A stretch of 64,000 nt of DNA from assembly GCF_028765165.1 (NCBI RefSeq), contig NZ_JARADB010000002.1, forward strand, positions 1,173,048 to 1,237,047, read 5' to 3'. The notes beneath the pieces are model-generated. The model saw only the letters and a list, made by a program, of their open reading frames with translations. It did no database searches and had not been told where the DNA came from. Positions 7,546 through 16,398 of this stretch are shown here, one piece after another (the stretch's first letter is position 1; each line of letters opens with the position of its first letter). This DNA comes from Paenibacillus sp. MAHUQ-63 (GTDB lineage: Bacteria > Bacillota > Bacilli > Paenibacillales > NBRC-103111). The position numbers and the translations under genes are program-made.

Positions 7546-9726
7546 GTGAAAGCGATTTCGAAGGTGCACAAGTTCCGGTTAGCTTTATTCTGGCGGCTTT
7601 TTACTAACTATTTCATCGTCATCATGGTCCCGGTCATTGTCGCCAGCTTCCTGGCTCACGTGCTGGTCGTACGGACGATTGAGAAGGATGCGGAGAAGCT
7701 TAACGACGTTGTCATCAGCCATTTCTCCAAACAGACGGACACGGCTCTCGATGCGCTCAAAACGAATATGATCAATATGCTGAGCTCGTCCAATGTGACC
7801 GGCTTGCTCCGAGTCATTGACGATTCACGGGAGAACCAGCAGCGGGCCGAACAGTTGTATACGCTGCGGGAGCAGCTCATGAAGCTTCAATCCGACAAGC
7901 TCGTCTCGAAAGTTTTCCTATACTTCGCCAATCACGATTTGGTCGCCGATGTGGATATTTACACGGACAAAGCCTACTATTTTACCCAGACCTACCCGCT
8001 GGATGAGCAGCAAAAGGGCGGCTATCTTTCCCAATTCGCCGGCAAGAAAATGATGGAAGTTACCGATACGGGCAAGCTCGGCTTATCGGCCGTCATGAGC
8101 TATCCGTTCAATACGGATAATCCTGAGGTGTATTTGGTCGTGCACTTTGACCAGAGCAAGCTGAAAGAGCTCATTTCCATACCGGAGAAATGGGTGACGG
8201 GGACGGCGATCGCCTCTTCCCAAGGGACGATTCTGAATGCGTTCGGCTTCACGGACAAAGAGATCAAAGCGGTACAGACGCATGCGCGCCTGAGCTCCGC
8301 CGATTCACAGTTCCTCGTCACCGACGAAATTGCGATGTCCTTAGTGAAGTCCCGTTTTAACGATACTTGGTACTATGTAACGGTTGCAGATCTGCGTACG
8401 CTCATGAAGCCCGCCTATATAACGCGAATGATCTCTTGGGCATTCCTGATCTTCTTCCTCGTTGTCGGCAGCTTGGTGTCTTATTATTTAAGCCGCCGGT
8501 TATACCGTCCGATTCAGGAGATTACGGACGAGAACAAAGAGCTCTCGCAGCGCATGAGCGGCATGGTTCCTTATATGCATGAGCTTTTCGTGACGAAAAT
8601 GCTGCTGGGGGAATACCAGGATGAGCTCTCCATCGCGTTATATGCCAAAGAAATTCGTTTCACCTATGACAAGCACGCGGTACGCACCGTGCTGACGATT
8701 GCCTTTCATTACAATTCGCAAATGTACGCCAAATTATCGGAAACGACGAAATCCTTCATGTTCGTTGAGATTAAAGAATTGATCAGGAAGTCCACGCCAT
8801 CGCCTATCTGGCTCTGCCAAACGAAGCCGGACGTCATGGCCTGTGTCGTTGCGCACGACCCTTTCCTGCATTTGGGCGCGGAGGAGGCTGCGGATATCGT
8901 CCGGTTGGTGCTGGAGTCGTACAGCCAATATTTCAAAGCGACGATCGGCATCGGGAAGCCGGTGAACGCTATCGAACAGCTGCATGAATCGTACGAGCAT
9001 GCGCTGACGGTCATGCAGAATCGGGGACTTGAGGCGGATGTGGACATCTGCCGCGGTCCGCTGGAGGCAGACCGGACGCAGTGGGAGAGCTTCCTGGCCG
9101 TGCAGGACGTGAACCGGATTTTCAATCAGCACAAAACCCGGGAATATGAGAAGCTGCTGCAATTCGTCTACGAGCGGCTGGAAGATGGAAGACGGCGCAA
9201 TGCGACGGCGCTGCAGGTCAAATATTTTTGTACGGATGTGCTTAACACGTGGATTCGTGCCGTGGAGACGGAGCATAACGATTTCAATGTCCCTTTCTTC
9301 TCGAGCCTGTATGAGCGGATGAACAGCTGTATGACCTGGGAGGAATTGAAAGCCTGTTTCCAGGAGAGTCATGCCGTCCTGTTCCGGACGGAAGAGCCCG
9401 ATCAGCGGACGCAGCTGTTCGCCGAAGTGCTCGACTATATCCATGCACATTACAATGAAGAGCTGTCGATCGAATATTTTGCAGAGAAGCTGAATATGTC
9501 CAACGGGCATTTCTCCAGAACGTTCAAAGAAGCGGTAGGCGAGAAGTATGTTGAATACATCGCCAGGTACAGATTGATGAAGGCGAAGCAATTTCTATTG
9601 GAGACGGATATGAAAATCGATGACATTGCCGAGAAGGTCGGCTATTGGGGCCGCAATTCGTTTATTCGCACGTTTCGCAAATACGAGGGCATCACGCCGG
9701 CCAAATTCCGGACGATGCATCACTGA
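7546..9726 (+). CDS. Membrane-bound AraC-family one-component regulator
   Basis: A 726-residue sensor-regulator. Two membrane segments (about residues 17-40 and 300-322, the second WAFLIFFLVVGSLVSYYLS) enclose an extracytoplasmic sensor region of the dCache type. A cytoplasmic linker leads to a C-terminal AraC helix-turn-helix domain (about 628-724: SIEYFAEKLNMSNGHFSRTF and a second HTH with IAEKVGYWGRNSFIRTF). GTG 7546 is preferred because GGGGGGCGG lies 6-8 bases upstream; ATG 7504 has no ribosome-binding site. Proteins of this layout in Paenibacillus usually sit next to and activate an LplB/YtcP-type importer operon, which matches the genes that follow. The ligand is unknown. Confidence 0.88.
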   Translation: MKAISKVHKFRLALFWRLFTNYFIVIMVPVIVASFLAHVLVVRTIEKDAEKLNDVVISHFSKQTDTALDALKTNMINMLSSSNVTGLLRVIDDSRENQQRAEQLYTLREQLMKLQSDKLVSKVFLYFANHDLVADVDIYTDKAYYFTQTYPLDEQQKGGYLSQFAGKKMMEVTDTGKLGLSAVMSYPFNTDNPEVYLVVHFDQSKLKELISIPEKWVTGTAIASSQGTILNAFGFTDKEIKAVQTHARLSSADSQFLVTDEIAMSLVKSRFNDTWYYVTVADLRTLMKPAYITRMISWAFLIFFLVVGSLVSYYLSRRLYRPIQEITDENKELSQRMSGMVPYMHELFVTKMLLGEYQDELSIALYAKEIRFTYDKHAVRTVLTIAFHYNSQMYAKLSETTKSFMFVEIKELIRKSTPSPIWLCQTKPDVMACVVAHDPFLHLGAEEAADIVRLVLESYSQYFKATIGIGKPVNAIEQLHESYEHALTVMQNRGLEADVDICRGPLEADRTQWESFLAVQDVNRIFNQHKTREYEKLLQFVYERLEDGRRRNATALQVKYFCTDVLNTWIRAVETEHNDFNVPFFSSLYERMNSCMTWEELKACFQESHAVLFRTEEPDQRTQLFAEVLDYIHAHYNEELSIEYFAEKLNMSNGHFSRTFKEAVGEKYVEYIARYRLMKAKQFLLETDMKIDDIAEKVGYWGRNSFIRTFRKYEGITPAKFRTMHH

Positions 9727-9731
9727 ATAGA

Positions 9732-9766
9732 TAGAGACTTCATTTTTTCCGAAGTCTCTATTTTTT
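9732..9766 (+). terminator. Rho-independent terminator
   Basis: TAGAGACTTC (9732-9741) pairs perfectly with GAAGTCTCTA (9751-9760), followed by TTTTTT. Confidence 0.9.
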
Positions 9767-9916
9767 CTTCCAAGGCCAATCGAGACCCGCAGAAACCGCA
9801 TGAAATCAGGCTTCGCAAAAAATGAGACGTCAAGCAATTATGCGATCTTTACGCTGCGGCGCGCCTTCTCGTATAGTTAGGCCATCAACTTCCGAAAGGA
9901 GGAGGGGGGAGGCAGT

Positions 9917-10837
9917 ATGCCGCAGCGCAAAGGAATGTGGTACATCGTCAAGAAACATAGAGCGCTATATTTGTTAATGCTGCCTGGGATTTTATACTAC
10001 ATCATTTTCAAATATGTGCCTATGTACGGAGTCGTCATTGCGTTCCAGGATTATTCGATCGGCAAAGGAATTCTTGGCAGCAAATTTGTCGGGTTCAAGC
10101 ATTTTATCGAATTCTTCTATGTAAACCCGGATTCGTGGAAGCTCATTCGCAACACAGTCATGCTGAATGTATACGATTTGCTGTTTCATTTTCCGGCCCC
10201 GATCCTACTGGCCATCTTGTTTCATGAATTACGGAATAAAATGTTCAAACGCATCGCACAAAGCATCAGCTATATGCCCCACTTTCTGTCAACGGTAGTC
10301 ATTGCCGGGATTCTGGTGACATTCTTATCGCCGCAAACCGGCATCATTAACTTCCTGCTCGTGAAAGTGTTCGGGATGGAGCCGATCCTGTTTCTCGGTC
10401 TGCCCGAATGGTTCCGAACCATCTATGTTTCCTCGGAAATATGGCAAAAGGTCGGCTGGGGAACGATTCTCTACTTGGCGGCCATCGCCGGGATCGATCC
10501 GACGCTGTATGAAGCGGCCAAAATGGACGGCGCCAACCGCTTCCAGCAAATGCGCCACATTACCTTTATCGGCATGGTGCCTGTGATGATTATTTTGTTC
10601 GTTCTGACACTGGGGCATTTCATGGAAACCGGCTTCCAAAAAATTTTGCTGCTGTACAACTCCATGAACTACGAAACGTCCGACGTCATCAACACATTCG
10701 TATACCGCCGTGGGATCCTGGACGCGGATTTCAGCTTTGCCACTGCCGTCGGGTTGTTCCAATCAGTCATCGGTCTCATACTTGTCATCGGCGCCAACCG
10801 GATTGCCAAGAAATACTCAGAGACAAGCTTATGGTGA
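9917..10837 (+). CDS. ABC transporter permease, LplB family
   Basis: A 306-residue integral membrane subunit of an ABC importer of the CUT1 (LplB/YteP) type. Six or so hydrophobic segments are visible, starting with ALYLLMLPGILYYIIFKYVPMYG in pieces, and the cytoplasmic EAA loop reads EAAKMDGANRFQQMRHIT at about residues 198-215, where the shared ATPase docks. A strong GGAGGAGGGGGGAGG lies upstream. It is followed 13 bp later by the partner permease and then the binding lipoprotein, with no ATPase gene, as is usual for this family (a shared MsmX-like ATPase is used). Confidence 0.92.
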   Translation: MPQRKGMWYIVKKHRALYLLMLPGILYYIIFKYVPMYGVVIAFQDYSIGKGILGSKFVGFKHFIEFFYVNPDSWKLIRNTVMLNVYDLLFHFPAPILLAILFHELRNKMFKRIAQSISYMPHFLSTVVIAGILVTFLSPQTGIINFLLVKVFGMEPILFLGLPEWFRTIYVSSEIWQKVGWGTILYLAAIAGIDPTLYEAAKMDGANRFQQMRHITFIGMVPVMIILFVLTLGHFMETGFQKILLLYNSMNYETSDVINTFVYRRGILDADFSFATAVGLFQSVIGLILVIGANRIAKKYSETSLW

Positions 10838-10850
10838 AGGGGGATTCTGC

Positions 10851-11711
10851 ATGAAAATCAGACAATCGGCCGGCTCCCGGATATTCGACGCATTTAATTA
10901 CACGGTCATGATCGTGATCATGATTGTGATGATTTATCCGCTGTGGTACGTGTTCTCCGCGTCTATAAGCGACAACGCCATGGTTTCGAGCGGCGAAGTG
11001 CTGTTCCTGCCCAAACAGGTAACCCTTATCGCGTATAAGCAGCTGACGGCCAATCCGGATCTATGGATCAGCTATTGGAACACGATCCGTTATACGGTTG
11101 TCCATGTCGTATTCACGCTGATTACAACCTCTGCGATGGCTTATCCGCTGGCCAAAAAATGGCTGCCCGGCCGCAAGCTCATCCTAATGATGGCCGCGTT
11201 TACGCTGCTATTCAGCGGCGGGATGATTCCGACGTTCCTCGTCGTACAGAAGCTCGGCCTGCTGAACAGCATCTGGGCGATCGTGCTGCCGACCATGATC
11301 AGCACATGGTATTTGTTCATCATGCGGACGTTCTTCGAAGCGCTGCCGGAGGAGCTGGAAGATGCGGCCACGATAGACGGCTGTTCTTCGCTGCAGGTGC
11401 TCCTGCGTGTCGTGATGCCGCTGTCGATGCCCGTGATGGCGACCATCGGCCTGTTCACGGCCGTGAACCAATGGAATGCGTTCTTCGATGCATTGATTTA
11501 TTTGAACGACCGTTCGATGTATCCGCTGCAAATTATGCTTCGCAATATCCTGGTCGCAGGCTCTACAATTCAAGCGGAAGGGGATATGAACCTTCTTCAG
11601 ACGATGAAATATGCCATTATCATGATCGCGACACTCCCTATTTTGTGTGTATATCCATTCATTCAGAAGTATTTCGTACAGGGCACCATGATTGGCGGCA
11701 TTAAAGGGTAA
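10851..11711 (+). CDS. ABC transporter permease, YtcP/LplC family
   Basis: The second permease (286 residues) of the importer. The EAA loop reads EDAATIDGCSSLQVLLRVVMPLS and the C-terminal FVQGTMIGGIKG matches the YtcP group. ATG 10851 is preceded by GAAGGGGG; the frame runs back to 10710 inside the first permease and is not used. Together with the upstream permease it forms the channel, expected to import oligosaccharides or related compounds in this family; the substrate is not evident and the downstream amidohydrolase and Rieske genes hint at a non-standard compound. Confidence 0.92.
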   Translation: MKIRQSAGSRIFDAFNYTVMIVIMIVMIYPLWYVFSASISDNAMVSSGEVLFLPKQVTLIAYKQLTANPDLWISYWNTIRYTVVHVVFTLITTSAMAYPLAKKWLPGRKLILMMAAFTLLFSGGMIPTFLVVQKLGLLNSIWAIVLPTMISTWYLFIMRTFFEALPEELEDAATIDGCSSLQVLLRVVMPLSMPVMATIGLFTAVNQWNAFFDALIYLNDRSMYPLQIMLRNILVAGSTIQAEGDMNLLQTMKYAIIMIATLPILCVYPFIQKYFVQGTMIGGIKG

Positions 11712-11744
11712 GCAGCTTTTTCCATATCCAAGGGAGGTATATCT

Positions 11745-13313
11745 ATGAAAAGAAAAACGGTGGCAGCAGCATTATCCGCAGTTATGCTCTCCGGCATCGT
11801 CGCAGCCGGCTGTACGAACGAAACGGCAAATACGCCGGCAGCAAGCGATACGAAGAAAGGGGAAGACGCCAAGAAGCCGATCACATTCTCTTGGCTGGCT
11901 TACGACCGCCCGGAGGGGAAGGTGCGGCAGGACTGGGAGATTTTCAAGGAAATCGAAGCGAAGACCGGCGTGAAAATCGAATTTCAGGTGGTCAGCCAGG
12001 AAGGCTTGAAGGAAAAGAAGCAGATTATGATCGCGACGAACGCCGTGACCGATTTCATTCAGGTCGATACACTGGAAGGAAGACAGCACGGTCCCGACAA
12101 GGTGTTCTTGAATTTGAAAGACTACTTGGATAAAGCTCCGAATCTGAAAGCATTCTACGAAAAATATCCGGAAGCCAAAGCTGTGGCCACAGGAGCCGAC
12201 GGGGGCATCTATACCGTACCGGTCATCGAAGGCGACGCGGAAGGCAAAGGTTTCAACTTCATCTGGTATACGCGCAAAGATTTGATGGATAAGTTCGGTT
12301 TGAAAGCGCCGACGACCGTGGAAGAATTTTACCAGTTCCTGAAAGCGCTGAAAGAAAAACAACCGGACACGTACCCGCTGATCAACAATGCCATCGTTGG
12401 GGATACGGGGCTATTTACCACGTTCGGGCGGGCGTTCACCGGCATTCATGGCTTCTACAACGTGGATCCTTCGACAGACAAATATGCCTTTGCTCCCTAC
12501 CACAAAGGATATAAGGACTCGTTGATTTTCCTTAACAAGCTGTTTAATGAGAAATTGCTCGATCCTGAGTTTTCCATGATTACGCAAGCACAATGGGAAG
12601 AGCGCATTCTGAAAGGGAAATCGCTCGTTACGTTCTTCTGGAAGGCTGATTTGGAGACGCTTATGGACAAGGGGCGGAAAGCGGGCATCGCCGATTACAC
12701 ACTGGATGCCATTCCGCAGTTTGCGGCCGACGGCATCAAGAACTATCAATTCTCCCGGTCGGTCGTAGGATCGACGGGGCGTGCGATTTCGGCGAAGGTG
12801 AAAGATAAGGACCGGGCGGTGCAATTCCTCGACTACTTGCTCAGTGAGGAAGGCTCCAATTATTTATCCTTGGGGATCGAAGGCAAGACGTATACCAAAG
12901 AAAACGGCAAGCCGGTATACAACAAAGACTTCGGCGCTTCACCGTTTACAACGCTGCGCAAAGATTGGGGCGTCTGGTACGACATGATTACGCTGGATAA
13001 CGCCAAATCTCGGGCTGTGTGGGAAAGCGGGCTGAGCGAGAAGAGCAAAGCGATTAACAAAAGCTACGAGTCTTTCATCATTCCGGCGCCGAAGCAAATT
13101 GTCAAAACGAGCGAAGAGCTGGAGCTGGAGAAGTCGAAGCTGAACAATCTGAATAAATATTTGGAGCAAAAGCTGACGGAATTCGTATCCGGGAAAACGC
13201 CGATTAACGATAAAACATGGCAGGAATTCATCGACCAAACGAAAAAGCTTGGCGCTGACGAATTGCTCAACATGTACAATACGGCATACACACGCACATA
13301 TGGAAAGAAATAA
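11745..13313 (+). CDS. Extracellular solute-binding lipoprotein
   Basis: A 522-residue substrate-binding lipoprotein. The signal peptide ends in a lipobox VAAGC, so Cys23 would be lipidated and the protein held at the outer face of the membrane. The rest matches large LplA-type family 1 binding proteins: ITFSWLAYDRPEGKVRQDW, periodic aromatic residues, and a C-terminal helix with QEFIDQTKKLGADELL. GGGAGG precedes ATG 11745. A long hairpin without a T tract follows the stop, which could raise its level relative to the downstream enzymes. Confidence 0.92.
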   Translation: MKRKTVAAALSAVMLSGIVAAGCTNETANTPAASDTKKGEDAKKPITFSWLAYDRPEGKVRQDWEIFKEIEAKTGVKIEFQVVSQEGLKEKKQIMIATNAVTDFIQVDTLEGRQHGPDKVFLNLKDYLDKAPNLKAFYEKYPEAKAVATGADGGIYTVPVIEGDAEGKGFNFIWYTRKDLMDKFGLKAPTTVEEFYQFLKALKEKQPDTYPLINNAIVGDTGLFTTFGRAFTGIHGFYNVDPSTDKYAFAPYHKGYKDSLIFLNKLFNEKLLDPEFSMITQAQWEERILKGKSLVTFFWKADLETLMDKGRKAGIADYTLDAIPQFAADGIKNYQFSRSVVGSTGRAISAKVKDKDRAVQFLDYLLSEEGSNYLSLGIEGKTYTKENGKPVYNKDFGASPFTTLRKDWGVWYDMITLDNAKSRAVWESGLSEKSKAINKSYESFIIPAPKQIVKTSEELELEKSKLNNLNKYLEQKLTEFVSGKTPINDKTWQEFIDQTKKLGADELLNMYNTAYTRTYGKK

Positions 13314-13328
13314 GCCTTAGGCACAACA

Positions 13329-13365
13329 GGGGAGCATGAAGGGCAAGACTCGCTTCGTGCTCCCC
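13329..13365 (+). other. Intercistronic RNA hairpin
   Basis: GGGGAGCATGAAG (13329-13341) pairs with CTTCGTGCTCCCC (13353-13365) over 13 bp with one wobble. No T tract follows and the next ribosome-binding site begins at 13371. It probably stabilises upstream mRNA or partly attenuates readthrough. Confidence 0.6.
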
Positions 13366-13382
13366 GCATGGGAGGGATTCGA

Positions 13383-14441
13383 ATGGCCGACGAACGGATG
13401 AAGGTCATTGATGTGGACGTCCATAATGAACAGAACGACAGCGCGCTGCTGCCCTATCTGGCGGAGCCGTGGCGGTCGCGCGTGGCGGCAACCGGAATCG
13501 GTTATTCCGGTTCCGGCTATTACTCGCCGGTAGGCGTCATGAAGAAGGACGCCATTCCGCCGGGCGGCGGGAAGGCCGGATCAGACCCTGACCTTCTGAT
13601 CAAGCAGCTGCTCGAAGGCTATAATGTCGAGTACTGTGTTTTGACCGGCGTGGTCTACAACATCTCGACGACGCACGATCCGGATTATGCGGCTGTCATA
13701 TGTTCCGCCTACAATGATTTCCTGATCGCGGAGTGGCTGGGCCGGCACAAGGCGTTCAAAGGCGCCATGTCCGTCGCCACGCAGGACCCGCAGCTGGCAG
13801 CGCGGGAAATCGACCGGATCGGCGGTCATCCCGACATCGTCGAGGTGATGATCTCCAGCGCGGCCCGCGCACCGCTGGGGCAGCGCATGTACCACCCGAT
13901 CTATGAGGCGGCTGAACGGAACGGGCTTCCGATTGCCATTCATCCTGGGGCCGAGGGCGGCGGCAGCTCGACGGCGCCAACGGCAGCCGGGTACCCGTCC
14001 CGGTACATCGAATGGCACACCTGCTTGTCCCAAATGTTCATGGCGCATTTGGTCTCGATGGTATGCGAGGGCGTATTCGAGAAGTTTCCACGGTTGAAGG
14101 TGGTGCTTACCGAAGGAGGCATCGCCTGGCTGCCGCATCTGATGTGGAGGCTCGATAAAAACTACAAAGCGCTGCGTTCCACGGTTCCTTGGCTGAAGAA
14201 GCTGCCCAGCCAGTATATTCGGGAGCATTGCTATTTGACGACGCAGCCGATTGAAGAGCCGGATAATCCGCAGCATCTCATCGATCTGTTCAATATGATC
14301 GATGCCGAGAATATGATTTTGTATTCCAGCGACTATCCGCATTGGGATTTCGACTCGCCGGATATGATCTTGCGACGGTTGAAGCCGGAAGCTAAGCGCA
14401 AAATCTTTTATGAGAACGCAAAGAATCTGTTTAAACTTTAG
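13383..14441 (+). CDS. Amidohydrolase family protein (Amidohydrolase_2)
   Basis: A 352-residue TIM-barrel metal-dependent hydrolase or decarboxylase of the amidohydrolase 2 group, which includes ACMSD and resorcylate decarboxylases. The first strand carries VIDVDVHN (DxH in place of HxH); later motifs are PIAIHPG (metal His), LKVVLTEGG and YSSDYPHWDFD (metal Asp near residue 315). ATG 13383 follows GGGAGGG; ATG 13368 would put that sequence inside the gene. It lies in the same operon as an ABC importer and 28 bp ahead of a Rieske protein, suggesting a catabolic step on an imported aromatic or cyclic compound. The reaction is not determined. Confidence 0.82.
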   Translation: MADERMKVIDVDVHNEQNDSALLPYLAEPWRSRVAATGIGYSGSGYYSPVGVMKKDAIPPGGGKAGSDPDLLIKQLLEGYNVEYCVLTGVVYNISTTHDPDYAAVICSAYNDFLIAEWLGRHKAFKGAMSVATQDPQLAAREIDRIGGHPDIVEVMISSAARAPLGQRMYHPIYEAAERNGLPIAIHPGAEGGGSSTAPTAAGYPSRYIEWHTCLSQMFMAHLVSMVCEGVFEKFPRLKVVLTEGGIAWLPHLMWRLDKNYKALRSTVPWLKKLPSQYIREHCYLTTQPIEEPDNPQHLIDLFNMIDAENMILYSSDYPHWDFDSPDMILRRLKPEAKRKIFYENAKNLFKL

Positions 14442-14469
14442 CTTATGGGGGGAGGAGGAGGAGGAGCCG

Positions 14470-14829
14470 ATGTCCGTGCATGATGTGCTGGATGTGGATG
14501 CTGTTCCTGATGGCGGCCATGCCGTAGTGACGGTCGAGGGGAAGAGTATCGGCATCTACCGGTTGGGCGACAGCTTCTATGCCATCAACAACTATTGTCC
14601 GCATCAAGGTGCGCCGATGTGCGCCGGGCTCGTTTCCGGCACAACGCTTCCGTCCGGCGTCTACGAATATGAATACGGCAAGGCGGGGGAGATCATCCGT
14701 TGCCCTTGGCATGGCTGGGAGTTCGACATCCGTACCGGCAAATCGCTGTTCAGCGAGAAGATTTGGGTGAAAACGTACAAAGTGATCGTGGAGGACGGCC
14801 GGGTTCATGTGGACATGGACCGTAAGTGA
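14470..14829 (+). CDS. Small Rieske [2Fe-2S] protein
   Basis: A 119-residue single-domain Rieske protein. Cluster ligands are C43-x-H45 (CPHQGAP) and C78-x-x-H81 (CPWHGWEF). This size fits the ferredoxin component of a ring-hydroxylating oxygenase or a NirD-like electron carrier, yet no oxygenase alpha subunit or reductase gene lies nearby. ATG 14470 has an extended purine-rich GGGGGAGGAGGAGG in front. Last gene of the ABC importer operon, followed by a strong terminator. It probably passes electrons to a partner encoded elsewhere. Confidence 0.88.
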   Translation: MSVHDVLDVDAVPDGGHAVVTVEGKSIGIYRLGDSFYAINNYCPHQGAPMCAGLVSGTTLPSGVYEYEYGKAGEIIRCPWHGWEFDIRTGKSLFSEKIWVKTYKVIVEDGRVHVDMDRK

Positions 14830-14835
14830 CGGAAG

Positions 14836-14877
14836 GACCGAACAGGGGGGATGCCTGTTCGGTCTTCTTTTGGTTTT
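14836..14877 (+). terminator. Rho-independent terminator of the importer operon
   Basis: GACCGAACAGG (14836-14846) pairs perfectly with CCTGTTCGGTC (14854-14864), followed by a T-rich tract. Confidence 0.85.
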
Positions 14878-14920
14878 GGGGCGGGCTTGGCCCCGCCCTG
14901 CCCGCCCGGACCGGAGCGTG

Positions 14921-15011
14921 CCGGAGCGTGCCAAAGCCAAAGCGTGCCAGAGCCAAAGAGTACCAAAGCCAAAGCGTGCCAGAGCGTGTCAGAGCGTGTC
15001 AGAGCGTGTCG
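14921..15011. repeat. Short tandem repeat array (about 9 bp, CAGAGCGTG-like)
   Basis: Repeated GGAGCGTGC, CAAAGCGTG, CAGAGCGTG and CAAAGCCAA blocks run through this stretch, ending in three near-identical CAGAGCGTGT units. Short frames across it are a by-product of the repeat and no gene is called. Confidence 0.7.
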
Positions 15012-15013
15012 GA

Positions 15014-15210
15014 TCTCTCTAGCGGACACAGCGGCCCTTATTCGCCGAAAAAAGGCGCGGCTTCGGAAATGTAACGGACACCAGAGCCTCTATTTTGGCC
15101 ATTTTGGGCTTGTTGAGCCTCGAAATTGGCAAATAACGTCACTCGTGACCGTTAGCGCAGAAGCTCGGTGTATATTGCGCGAATAGCGGCGCCTGTGTCC
15201 GTTAGGCTGT
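15014..15210. repeat. Dispersed intergenic repeat, CTAACGGACA/TGTCCGTTAG family, copy 1
   Basis: Contains AGCGGACACAGCGG, then TAACGGACACCAGAG...CTATTTTGGCC, and ends in GCGAATAGCGGCGCCTGTGTCCGTTAG in two pieces around 15178-15210. The end modules are inverted relative to each other. Related elements occur at 47897-48031 and from 63598. Confidence 0.7.
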
Positions 15211-15290
15211 CGTCGGTGTGCGAACCCAGGCCAGCACGGGGATCTCTACCACTAGCCGAAGTCGTTTCTTGCACCGCCGCCTCTAGTGCC

Positions 15291-15710
15291 GCCGCTACCG
15301 TCCTCAGGAGTGGGGGGGGCGAGTTCACGGAAGTGAGCGTATAGCCACTATCCCGTTGGCTCATGAAGGGTCACCGCTCCATCGTCGATACCGTCACCTT
15401 GCCTGCGCCGCCGCTAGCGATTCCGTTCTCGTCCTCTGAGGGAGAGGTGAGTTCACGGAAGTGAGCGTATAGCCACTATCCCGTCGGCTCATGAAGGATC
15501 ACCGCTCCGTCGTCGATACCGTCACTTTGCCCCCGCCCCTGCTAGTGTTCCCGTTCCCTTCCTCAGGAGTGGGGGGGTGAGTTCACGGAAGTGAGCGTAT
15601 AGCCACTACTCCGTTGGCTCAGGATCAACGCTCCGGTCGTTGTTACCGCCACCATGCCCCGCCGCCGCTAGCGTTCCCGTTCTCGTCCTCGGGTGGGGGC
15701 GAGTTTACGC
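15291..15710. repeat. Tandem repeat of about 128 bp, three copies plus a partial fourth
   Basis: GAGTTCACGGAAGTGAGCGT recurs at 15321, 15449 and 15579, with a decayed form GAGTTTACG at 15701. Each is followed by ATAGCCACTA...CGTTGGCTCA and a GC-rich segment containing a CCGCTAG-like core. Spacing is 128, 130 and 122 bp. All reading frames are short, so it looks non-coding. Confidence 0.85.
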
Positions 15711-16398
15711 TGAGGAAATACAGGCCGCTATTTTTGGTTGAAATCGCTTTCATTTGGCGCTTGCGGAAATAAGATGTCTTATTTGCGCAGAAAGTTGGCC
15801 ACAGCGGTTAAAGTAATCTACATAAGGCATCATATTTCCCCTTAAGCTGCCAAAAGGGTGTTTTGTCCGGAAATAACGCATCATAGTTCCGTTAATCCTT
15901 GATATTCACTGTGCATCTGCCAGGAGGCCTACGCCTAGCTGCTCAGATACATTTTGTAACGACAGGTTTCGCTACGTTTCCTCAGTATTCATGGGTGGAA
16001 AACAGACAGAAACAGTCACGGTTCGCTATGTACATATTGAAAAGTTGCGGATAAACTTAACGTATATGCGATGAAATTTAATTTCATTAGAAATTAAAAT
16101 TTCGAAACAATATTTTCGAGGAGGTTGAAGAAAGGCTATTCACAGTATAGGGAGCTTGTTTTGTTGTAGCGAGCGATACATATAGTATCGCATTGAGATT
16201 CCGGGGAAAGGGTGATGTGCGAGAAACGAAGTCAGGCGAAGTCAGGTAGAGAGGGTCGAGTCGACGTGTGTACTACCGATGAATTTATCAGCGGTTATGA
16301 GCGGAGTTCACGAAACTAATGACACTCGGGTGTGCCCCGTCTCATGCTCATTTGTACCTGCGCGTAAATCTTCCATGGTTTGGTGTTAGGAGCTACGC
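15711..16398. other. Intergenic region with degenerate GGAAATA palindromes
   Basis: No credible gene. From 15719 to 15900 there are repeated inverted modules such as GGAAATAAGATGTCTTATTT and CATCATATTTCC, resembling a second interspersed repeat type. From about 15910 to 16398 the sequence shows AT-rich inverted repeats (listed separately) and otherwise nothing recognised. The promoter of the downstream giant-protein operon is expected here but I could not place it. Confidence 0.5.
16073..16119. promoter_or_regulatory. Pair of AT-rich inverted repeats
   Basis: GAAATTTAATTTC (16073-16085) and GAAATTAAAATTTC (16090-16103) form a near-perfect inverted repeat with a 4-base loop. A second one, TCGAAA...TTTCGA (16102-16119), follows directly. 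They lie about 540 bp upstream of the 16657 gene and could be operator or RNA structure. Confidence 0.35.

Noticed and set aside
13581..14555. 324-codon open frame on the minus strand
   Set aside because: Antisense to the amidohydrolase; His/Arg-rich composition typical of a shadow frame.
14807..15186. Several short overlapping frames after the Rieske gene
   Set aside because: They run across a terminator and short tandem repeats and have repetitive sequence without a start signal.
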